Positions 57,592 to 64,000 of a stretch of 64,000 nucleotides of DNA are shown here, piece by piece. The stretch lies in assembly GCF_009761815.1 (NCBI RefSeq), contig NZ_RWIN01000083.1:1-64000 (forward strand), in the 5' to 3' direction. Below the pieces are notes generated by a model that searched no databases, was not told the origin of the DNA, and saw nothing but the letters and a program-made list of their open reading frames with translations. A program made the position numbers and the translations under genes. Each line of letters opens with the position of its first letter. Position 1 is the stretch's first letter. The DNA comes from Pseudomonas sp. PB120 (GTDB lineage: Bacteria; Pseudomonadota; Gammaproteobacteria; Pseudomonadales; Pseudomonadaceae).

Positions 57592-58380
57592 TTATTGGCT
57601 GGAGCGAATGGCGCCGCCATCGAGTAACAGGTTCTGCCCCGTCAGGTAGCCGGCATGGCTGCTGCAAACGAAGGCACACAGCGCACCGAACTCCTCGGGT
57701 GAACCGAAGCGTTTGGCAGGAATTTCACTACGGCATTCGTCCAGAAATGCCTCGCTGTCTTGCCCCATCTCTTCGGCCGCAGCGACCAGGTTGCCACGCA
57801 GTCGATCCGTATCGAAAGAGCCGGGTTGCAGGTTGTTGATCGTGACATTGCGACTGGCGATGTTGTCTTGCCGGGCGAGCCCGGCGATGAATCCTGTCAA
57901 GCCGCTGCGTGCGCCATTGGACAGGCCCAGGCTTTCGATGGGCGACTTCACGGCACTCGAGGTGATGTTGATGATCCGTCCGAATCCGCGTGCGGCCATG
58001 CCGTCGACGGTGGCCTTGATCAGTTCGATCGGGGTCAGCATGTTGGCGTCCAGCGCCTTGAGCCAGGCGTCGCGATTCCATTCACGGAAATCCCCGGGAG
58101 GAGGGCCGCCAGCGTTGTTGATCAGAATATCGAAATGCTCATGGGCGCTGAGCGCTGCTGCCCGACCCTCGGCCGTCGAAATATCTCCGGCGACGGCGAT
58201 GACCGTCACTTCATGATTGATCGCCCTAAGTTGACGGGCTGTTTCATTCAGCGTTGCTTCGCCCCGCGCGGTAATCACCACGTTCACGCCTTCCTGGACG
58301 AGTGCCTGTGCGCAGGCTTTGCCCAGGCCTTTGCTGGCGGCGCAGACCAGCGCCCAGCGTCCTGCTATTCCGAGATTCAT
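57592..58380 (-). CDS. Short-chain dehydrogenase/reductase
   Basis: A 262-residue SDR from the ATG at 58380. Rossmann motif ALVCAASKGLGKACAQAL (the usual GASxGIG seen as AASKGLG), NNAGGPP, and the catalytic block ITSSAVKSPIESLGLSNGARSG where the Tyr is replaced by another residue. It lies 37 bp after the ABC permease-ATPase gene and is the last gene of the operon. A role as a dehydrogenase for the imported substrate is inferred. The missing YxxxK is odd. Confidence 0.8.
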   Translation of the reverse strand: MNLGIAGRWALVCAASKGLGKACAQALVQEGVNVVITARGEATLNETARQLRAINHEVTVIAVAGDISTAEGRAAALSAHEHFDILINNAGGPPPGDFREWNRDAWLKALDANMLTPIELIKATVDGMAARGFGRIINITSSAVKSPIESLGLSNGARSGLTGFIAGLARQDNIASRNVTINNLQPGSFDTDRLRGNLVAAAEEMGQDSEAFLDECRSEIPAKRFGSPEEFGALCAFVCSSHAGYLTGQNLLLDGGAIRSSQ

Positions 58381-58417
58381 GGGTGTTTTCCTGAAAGAAG
58401 AGGGCTCAAAGAAAGAA

Positions 58418-59965
58418 TCATGCGTGGTCCACCGTGGCCGACAGGTTTGGCGAACGGGCCCCGATGCCCATAAAACGTCGTACTCGCTCACCTTCGGCAT
58501 CGCACCGTATGGTTTCCGGGGCGGCATCGAGTTGGATATTACCGTTCTCCATGAAGATTACCCGGTCGGAGATCGACATCGCAAAGTCCATCTCGTGGGT
58601 CACGATCAGCATGGTCATGCCTTCCTTCGCCAGGTCGCGGATGACGTTGAGCACGTCGTTGACCAGTTCCGGGTCGAGGGCCGAGGTCGGCTCGTCGAAC
58701 AGCATGATTTGTGGCTCCATCGCCAGGGCCCGGGCGATGGCCACGCGTTGTTGCTGCCCGCCGGAGAGCTGGTGCGGGTACTTGTGCGCGTGGGCCAGCA
58801 GGCCAACCTTGTCCAGAAGCGCATACGCACGATGCTCACTCAATTCGCCCGGCTGGCCGTGGTAACGCGGTGCCAGGGTGACGTTGTCGAGAATGGTTCT
58901 GTGCGGGAACAGGTTGAAGTTCTGGAACACCATGCCGATGTGCCGCACGCCTTTGCGCAGGCGAGGGCTGTTGGGTTTGTCCGACGATTCGATGAAGGGT
59001 TCGCCGAACAACAGGATGTCGCCGGTATCGATGCTTTCCAGGCCATTGACCGTGCGAATCAGCGACGTTTTGCCAGAGCCCGATGGCCCGATGATCGATA
59101 CCACCTGGCCGTATTCGACCGTCAGGTCGATGCCCAGCAGCACCTTATGCGTGCCGTAGCTTTTCTGAATGTTCTTCAGTTGCAGGATCGGCGTTGTGTT
59201 GTTGCCGGCGGCTTTGCGCGCCGTGTCGGGCAACGCTTCGGCGCTGGCCTTGAACTGGGCGATGGTCGCCGCGTCGAGGGTGTGCGGCTTGCGGAAGTTC
59301 AGGTCCAGGTAGCGCTCCAGGCGCTGCAGGAAAAAGCCGAAAACGGTGACGATCAACACGTAATAGACGCCGACGGCCGCCAGGGTTTCCATGACCAGAA
59401 AGTTGGTGGCGTAGAGGCGTTGGCCGACCGTGAGGATTTCGGTCAGGGAGATGACCGAGACCAGCGATGTGAGCTTGACCACGGTGATGTATTCATTGAT
59501 CAGCGTGGGCAGCGAAATACGGAAAGCCTGTGGGATCACGATCAGGCGTTGCATGCCGAACAGGCCGACACCCAGTGCGCGCCCGGCTTCCTTTTGGCCC
59601 TTGGCCACGGAAATCAGGCCACCCCGATGGATTTCCGCCATGTACGCCGCTTCGGTGACCACCAGGGCCAGCAAGCCGGAGTAGAAGGGGTTGGACAGAA
59701 TCGGCCCGCTGCCGGGAAACAATTGCGGCAGGTTGTAGACGAACACCACCAGCACCAGCAACGGGATGCTGCGGAAAAACCAGATGTAGACGGCGGCGGG
59801 AATGCGCAGGAAAGGCGATTGGGACAGCTTGGCCGAGGCCAGGACAAAACCCAGCAGCATGCCGATGAACCAGGCCAGGGCACTGAGCTGGATGACCGTG
59901 ACGCAGGCATGCCAGAAGTCAGGCAGGGAGAACAGCGAGAAGAAATACGACCAATCGAATGGCAT
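58418..59965 (-). CDS. Amino-acid-type ABC importer, permease fused to ATPase
   Basis: A 515-residue fusion from the ATG at 59965 (GAGG upstream). The N-terminal half (about 1-220) is a polar amino acid ABC permease with the EAA-like EAGRALGVGLFGMQRLIVIPQAFR. A linker (about 225-258) joins it to the ATPase: Walker A GPSGSGKT (293-300), signature LSGGQQQR (about 397), Walker B IMLFDEPTSALD. The two subunits are usually separate genes. The binding-protein gene lies 65 bp upstream on the same strand, so this is a complete importer with two genes. It belongs to a five-gene catabolic operon. Confidence 0.9.
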   Translation of the reverse strand: MPFDWSYFFSLFSLPDFWHACVTVIQLSALAWFIGMLLGFVLASAKLSQSPFLRIPAAVYIWFFRSIPLLVLVVFVYNLPQLFPGSGPILSNPFYSGLLALVVTEAAYMAEIHRGGLISVAKGQKEAGRALGVGLFGMQRLIVIPQAFRISLPTLINEYITVVKLTSLVSVISLTEILTVGQRLYATNFLVMETLAAVGVYYVLIVTVFGFFLQRLERYLDLNFRKPHTLDAATIAQFKASAEALPDTARKAAGNNTTPILQLKNIQKSYGTHKVLLGIDLTVEYGQVVSIIGPSGSGKTSLIRTVNGLESIDTGDILLFGEPFIESSDKPNSPRLRKGVRHIGMVFQNFNLFPHRTILDNVTLAPRYHGQPGELSEHRAYALLDKVGLLAHAHKYPHQLSGGQQQRVAIARALAMEPQIMLFDEPTSALDPELVNDVLNVIRDLAKEGMTMLIVTHEMDFAMSISDRVIFMENGNIQLDAAPETIRCDAEGERVRRFMGIGARSPNLSATVDHA

Positions 59966-60029
59966 AGGGCACCTCAATCTGCCGCCCCCGTGCAGGGGCG
60001 ACAGATGACCAGACTACAAGGACAGGTTC

Positions 60030-60824
60030 TTACTGGGCGGTCGGTTCTTCCAGGCCGTACTTCTTAAGGATAGCGGCGTATTCACCGCTCTTTTTCGTCT
60101 CTTCGAAGGCTTTTTGCACGGCCTGGAAGGTTTCGTCATTCCCTTTCTTGACGAAGATGCCCAGGGTTTGCTGATAGATCGGGTGCTCGGTGGTGATCAC
60201 CACGCGGCCATTGGTCTTTTCCGCGATCATTTTGGCGGCGCCGGCAATTTCAACCTGGGCCTGAATGTTCCTGGACAGCAGGGCCTGGGTCACTTCGGGT
60301 GCCGAAGGGTACTCGCTGACGGTAATGGCGCCTTTGTTGTTCGGCACGCAGTACTCATCGGACAGCTTCCTGAATTCCTTGACCCAGGTCGTGCCCTGTT
60401 CCAGGCCCAGCTTCAAACCGCACAGGTCCTCAGGGGTTTTCGCATTGATCTCGCTGCCCTTGGGCACCATGACCGCCGCGCCGGTGTTGGCGTAGGGAAT
60501 GGTCTGGGCTTGAGTCTGGCGCTCCGGCGTGATGTACATGCCGGAGATGATCGTGTCGTACTTGCCGGAGTTCAGGCCCAGGATCAGGCTCGGGAACTTG
60601 GTGTCGACGAACTCCACCTTGGCGTTCATGTGCTTGGCCAGTGCCGTGGCCAATTCCGGGTCCGAGCCCACCACGTTCTTGTCCTTGTCATAGGACTCGA
60701 AAGGCGGGTAAGTGATTTCCATGCCGACCTTGAACGTGTCTGCTGCGGCCATGCTCGCCGAGGCACCCAACATACCGGCTGCCAATACAGCCAGGCTCAA
60801 CAGGTTCTTTTTATTGTTTTTCAT
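60030..60824 (-). CDS. Periplasmic amino-acid-type substrate-binding protein
   Basis: A 264-residue family 3 solute-binding protein with a Sec signal (about residues 1-28). The mature part runs FKVGMEITYPPFESYDK and SDPELATALAKHM, typical of amino acid binding. Two cysteines (DLCGLKLG and YCVPNNKG) may form a disulfide. It supplies the fused permease-ATPase. It follows the 2OG oxygenase gene by 47 bp. The ligand, perhaps an opine or modified amino acid, is not known. Confidence 0.88.
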   Translation of the reverse strand: MKNNKKNLLSLAVLAAGMLGASASMAAADTFKVGMEITYPPFESYDKDKNVVGSDPELATALAKHMNAKVEFVDTKFPSLILGLNSGKYDTIISGMYITPERQTQAQTIPYANTGAAVMVPKGSEINAKTPEDLCGLKLGLEQGTTWVKEFRKLSDEYCVPNNKGAITVSEYPSAPEVTQALLSRNIQAQVEIAGAAKMIAEKTNGRVVITTEHPIYQQTLGIFVKKGNDETFQAVQKAFEETKKSGEYAAILKKYGLEEPTAQ

Positions 60825-60870
60825 TCGTTACAGACTCCGGCGTAGGTGAGGGTATTGCTGAAAACTTCAA

Positions 60871-61941
60871 TCAGGACGGTTGAGCCTGATTTTTCAAATG
60901 TCCGAAACTGGCGGGCTTGCGTGCCTTGCCTGGCAGTTGAACGTCCCCATTGGCCACTCTCTCGCGCAGATACTGATAGGTCTGCAGCGCCTGGCCATAC
61001 ATGTGTTCGCCGATCGTGATTTCTTCGTAGTCGTTGCCGGCCTGGGCGAACCCGGGCAGCGGTTTGATCTGGGTGTGATAGTCACAGGCGTAAAACAACG
61101 GGAAGGAATAACGTTCCTCCTTCACGCTCCGCACGCGGTGTGCAGTGGCCACGAATGCACCTGCCGTCATCACTTCCAGCATGTCGCCGATGTTGACCAC
61201 AAAGGCATCGGCAATCGGGGGGGCATCGATCCATTGGCCAAGATTGTTCATCACCTCGAGGCCCGGCTTGTCGGCCAGCAGGATGGTGAAACACTCGTAA
61301 TCAGTATGGGCGCCAAGACCCGGTGCGTCGTGGGCGGCGCCGTCGAACGGGTAGTGGATCAGGCGCAGCTTGGACGGTGGGCGAGTGACCAGGCTGTCGA
61401 AATAGTTTTCGTCCAGGCCCAGGGTCAGGGCGAAGCCGCCGAACAGACGACGGCCCAAGGCAAAGATCGCTTCATAGTAGGCCTGCACCGATGCCTTGAA
61501 ACCGGCGAGCTGCGGCCAGTCGTTGGGCCCCAGCAACGGCGTGTTGGCCAGCACCAGCGGGTCATCGGCCGGCACTTCAAAGCCGACGTCGAAGGCTTCC
61601 TTGTGGTCCGGCTTGCCCTTGGAGTAAACCTCTTCGCCTTCGGGCACGAAGCCCTTGTGGGTTTGCGAGGTGCCGATGTAGTGCTGCATCTTGGTGTCGA
61701 GGGGCTGGTCGAAAAAGTCTTTGGCGGCTTTGCGCAGGTTGGCGATCAGCTGCGGGTCGATACCGTGATCGGTGATATAGAGGAACCCGACGTCACTGGC
61801 GGCGCGACCCAATTGTTCGGCCACGGCCAAGCGATGTTCCAGCTCGAAGCTGAACAGGCCGGCGATGTTGACCACCGGGATGCTGTTGAAGTTGGCTTTG
61901 TGTGTGTCAGGGCTGGCACTGTTATTTTTATTGTCAGGCAT
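60871..61941 (-). CDS. Isopenicillin N synthase-like 2OG-Fe(II) oxygenase
   Basis: A 356-residue oxygenase from the ATG at 61941. The ferrous site is H-x-D in [11 protein letters not shown], a distal His in ATAHRVRSV and the 2OG-binding RxS (ERYSFPLF). The N-terminus [20 protein letters not shown] and FLYITDHGI are typical of the IPNS/DIN11 group. It sits 14 bp after the sugar-phosphate isomerase-like gene. It may hydroxylate or demethylate the compound imported by the operon. Confidence 0.87.
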   Translation of the reverse strand: MPDNKNNSASPDTHKANFNSIPVVNIAGLFSFELEHRLAVAEQLGRAASDVGFLYITDHGIDPQLIANLRKAAKDFFDQPLDTKMQHYIGTSQTHKGFVPEGEEVYSKGKPDHKEAFDVGFEVPADDPLVLANTPLLGPNDWPQLAGFKASVQAYYEAIFALGRRLFGGFALTLGLDENYFDSLVTRPPSKLRLIHYPFDGAAHDAPGLGAHTDYECFTILLADKPGLEVMNNLGQWIDAPPIADAFVVNIGDMLEVMTAGAFVATAHRVRSVKEERYSFPLFYACDYHTQIKPLPGFAQAGNDYEEITIGEHMYGQALQTYQYLRERVANGDVQLPGKARKPASFGHLKNQAQPS

Positions 61942-61955
61942 GACGCAGGGGCTCC

Positions 61956-62807
61956 CTAAGGATGGCTTGAGGGGTGGAAACGCTCGAAGTGTGCGCGCTC
62001 GGTCCGCCCCATCCACACATTCAATGACCACAGGTCGGCGACCGGGACATTGGTGAAGGGCAGATGGTGCAGGTAGCCGTCGGCGCCGAATTCCGGGGTG
62101 AGGGTGCTGACCTGATAACCGCGGGCTTGCTGCGAACGCCAGATGCTTTCCCAGTGCTGCTGATGAAAAGCCAGTTCCTTCGCATACTCGGGCGCCGCCG
62201 GATGCGGAACCTGCGGACCCTGGTCGTAACCAACCCGGGCCTGGATATGGTGAACCCGCTCGACGAACGCGCTCAGGTCATCGGCCGGATCATTCAACAG
62301 ACGCTCGCAGGTCACGACCCAATGGCTGATGTCACTGGTAAATAATAGGTCGGGCAGTTGCCGGATCAACTCCAGGGTCACCCAAGGGTTGAACAGCGAA
62401 CGCGAGCGATGGGTTTCGAAACTGCAGACCTGGCCGTGCTTGCGCGCCAGCTCCAGTGCCTGGCCAAAAAACTCAACTTGTTGTGGCAAGGACCAGCGGT
62501 CGTTGCCCGCCAACACGTTGACGAAACGTGGGCCGAGTTCGGCAGCCCAGGCGAGTTTGCGGTTCAGGTCATCAAGGTGCACGGCAGGGGTTGCTGACTG
62601 GTCCGGCAACACGTCGTACGCGGTGAAGACGGTGCTGATATAGCCCAGGCGATTGGCCTGGAGAAAGGCGCCAAACTCGGCCCGCTCACCGGCGTCCAGT
62701 GGCAGGCGCGCCTCCATGCCATCAAAGCCCGCTCGCAGCAACTCGTCGAGCGCCTGAGCCTTGCTGGCGGTGTAACCCCACAGCGTGCGGAAAATTTCCA
62801 GCTTCAT
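61956..62807 (-). CDS. Sugar phosphate isomerase/epimerase family protein (TIM barrel)
   Basis: A 283-residue AP endonuclease 2-fold protein. [49 protein letters not shown] and [15 protein letters not shown] give the metal-ligand pattern (E, D/H) of this family. It is the first gene of the operon that continues with the 2OG oxygenase, binding protein, permease-ATPase and SDR. It probably isomerises or dehydrates a sugar-like or hydroxy-acid substrate. Confidence 0.83.
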   Translation of the reverse strand: MKLEIFRTLWGYTASKAQALDELLRAGFDGMEARLPLDAGERAEFGAFLQANRLGYISTVFTAYDVLPDQSATPAVHLDDLNRKLAWAAELGPRFVNVLAGNDRWSLPQQVEFFGQALELARKHGQVCSFETHRSRSLFNPWVTLELIRQLPDLLFTSDISHWVVTCERLLNDPADDLSAFVERVHHIQARVGYDQGPQVPHPAAPEYAKELAFHQQHWESIWRSQQARGYQVSTLTPEFGADGYLHHLPFTNVPVADLWSLNVWMGRTERAHFERFHPSSHP

Positions 62808-63215
62808 CGGTGATCCTCAAAAATCCCAGGGCCTACTGCAAAAGCACTTCGACGACGTCAGGCTGCGAGGCGATCAATGGCCAGCTGCTGGAGCCGATGT
62901 TAGGCACAGGCCGCGCGGTGAAAGAATCTGAAAAATCAAATGAATACTTCAGACTTTCATCAACAAATAGCTCGCTATTTATCGGGTTTGTCGGGTGGGA
63001 TTATTGAGGTGGGAACGTGTCTACGTTGGGTGTTAGCGATGGGTGCCGGTATTGCGCCATCATTTTCAAGAGTCCCAAGCGTCATCGGGGCGTAGAGGGC
63101 CCGTTGAGACCTGCACGAGCCCGAGCACCAACACATCAGCAATGACTTCCCCGCGCCACAGACGTAATCTTGCCCGCTCGTGGACAAAAACAAGACAAAC
63201 AATCAGGAGTCATCG
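62808..63215. promoter_or_regulatory. Divergent 408-bp intergenic region with a short palindrome
   Basis: This separates the five-gene operon (minus) from the galactose-dehydrogenase-like gene (plus), with no gene of its own. AAATAGC-TC-GCTATTT at 62965-62980 is a perfect 7-bp inverted repeat and a candidate operator. AATCAGGAGT at about 63201-63210 is the ribosome site for the ATG at 63216. I see no terminator. Confidence 0.5.
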
Positions 63216-64000
63216 ATGCAACCGATCCGTCTCGGTCTGGTGGGCTACGGCAAGATTGCCCAGGATCAACACGTTCCCGCTATCACCGCCAACCCTGCGT
63301 TCGAGTTGGTGTCTGTCGCCACCCAGGGTCAGCCCTGCGCCGGGGTCGAGAACTTCAAGTCCCTGAGTGAGTTGCTCGAGAACGGCCCGGAGGTCGATGC
63401 GATAGCGTTTTGCACACCGCCCCAAGGACGGTTCGCGCTGGTGCAACAAGCGCTGGCCGCTGGCAAACACGTGTTGGTGGAAAAGCCGCCGTGCCCCACG
63501 TTGGGGGAAGCGATGGCGTTGATCGATCTGGCAGGGAAGCAGGGCGTCAGCGGTTTGTTCGCGTGGCATTCCCGCTACGCGCCCGGCATCGAAGCCGCCC
63601 GTGACTGGCTGGCCGCCCGCACGCTGCAAAGCGTGCAGATCGACTGGAAGGAAGACGTACGCAAATGGCACCCGGGCCAGGCATGGATCTGGCAGCCCGG
63701 AGGCTTGGGCGTTTTCGATCCCGGTATCAACGCGTTGTCGATTGTCACCCATCTGCTGAAGCTGCCGCTGTTTGTGGCGTCTGCCGAACTGCGCGTCCCC
63801 AGCAACTGCCAGTCGCCGATTGCCGCGTCCATCAAAATGTCTGATGCGCGTCACCTCGATGTTCGCGCGGAGTTTGATTTCGACCACGGTCATGATGAAC
63901 TCTGGAGCATCGAGGTGCGCTGCGCCGAAGGCGTCCTGCGACTGGACAACGGCGGCGCGGTGTTGAGCATTGACGGCGTGCGTCAGGCCGTATCGGAGGA
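63216..64000 (+). CDS. D-galactose/L-arabinose 1-dehydrogenase-like Gfo/Idh/MocA protein (partial)
   Basis: The first 261 residues are in the window and the gene runs off the right edge. N-terminal Rossmann motif IRLGLVGYGKIAQDQHVPAI; the catalytic block is KHVLVEKPPCPTLGEA (the EKP motif), then WHSRYAPGIEAARDW. The pattern is that of Pseudomonas galactose 1-dehydrogenase, an NAD(P)-linked Gfo/Idh enzyme that also oxidises L-arabinose. GGAG lies about 8 bases before the ATG at 63216. Confidence 0.82.
   Translation, partial: MQPIRLGLVGYGKIAQDQHVPAITANPAFELVSVATQGQPCAGVENFKSLSELLENGPEVDAIAFCTPPQGRFALVQQALAAGKHVLVEKPPCPTLGEAMALIDLAGKQGVSGLFAWHSRYAPGIEAARDWLAARTLQSVQIDWKEDVRKWHPGQAWIWQPGGLGVFDPGINALSIVTHLLKLPLFVASAELRVPSNCQSPIAASIKMSDARHLDVRAEFDFDHGHDELWSIEVRCAEGVLRLDNGGAVLSIDGVRQAVSE

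Overview
The window looks like chromosomal DNA of a Pseudomonas of the fluorescens group. The evidence is the GC-rich coding sequence, the typical 'tgtgggagcgagc...gctcgcgatg' REP palindromes between genes, and families usual in that group: arn lipid A modification, split pqiA, the puuA/potF/puuB polyamine set, arsRCH, and a galactose dehydrogenase-type Gfo/Idh protein. No rRNA, tRNA, CRISPR array, IS element or prophage was recognised.

Layout. 1-10 kb: the start of an arn operon (arnB, arnC, beginning of arnA) for L-Ara4N modification of lipid A; a lone tyrosine recombinase; a three-gene ferric iron ABC importer behind a Fur-box-like site; and a detached arnT with a histidine phosphatase. 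10-13.6 kb: a pqi operon (two PqiA proteins, PqiB, PqiC) for envelope lipid transport. 13.8-18.8 kb: a glutamylpolyamine catabolic operon with a divergent AraC-type regulator. 19-27.5 kb: housekeeping and stress genes, including an isochorismatase-like hydrolase, an AI-2E family transporter, an LprI/MliC-like lysozyme inhibitor, the carboxynorspermidine pair, a ClpP-like protein, a KGG stress protein and an MscS channel.

27.5-30.7 kb is the least explained block. A WYL-domain regulator lies divergent to a protein with a possible OGG-like glycosylase fold. They are flanked by a small winged-helix-like protein and a protein of unknown fold, and a 9-bp inverted repeat sits between the divergent genes. 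This is the best candidate here for an undescribed module, possibly defence or DNA-repair related.

30.7-36.6 kb: an envelope protein, a CadC-like TPR regulator, an NmrA-like protein, a cupin, and an AT-richer glycosyltransferase/2OG-oxygenase pair that looks transferred. 36.6-53.3 kb: accessory catabolism with many local regulators (three LysR, one AraC, one HxlR). Enzymes include a secreted dienelactone-hydrolase-like protein, a cupin-CMD protein, an old yellow enzyme, an ALDH/Fe-ADH/APC-permease operon, an SDR/VOC/reductase operon and three SnoaL-like proteins. 53.3-57.5 kb: small conserved proteins, an arsenic operon (arsR, arsC, arsH) with no efflux pump, a GAF histidine kinase and a DUF4157-like exported protein. 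57.6-62.8 kb: a five-gene catabolic operon around an amino-acid-type ABC importer whose permease and ATPase are one polypeptide. 63.2 kb to the edge: the start of a galactose/arabinose dehydrogenase-like gene.

All assignments come from reading motifs, protein length, start sites and gene order. No database search was run.
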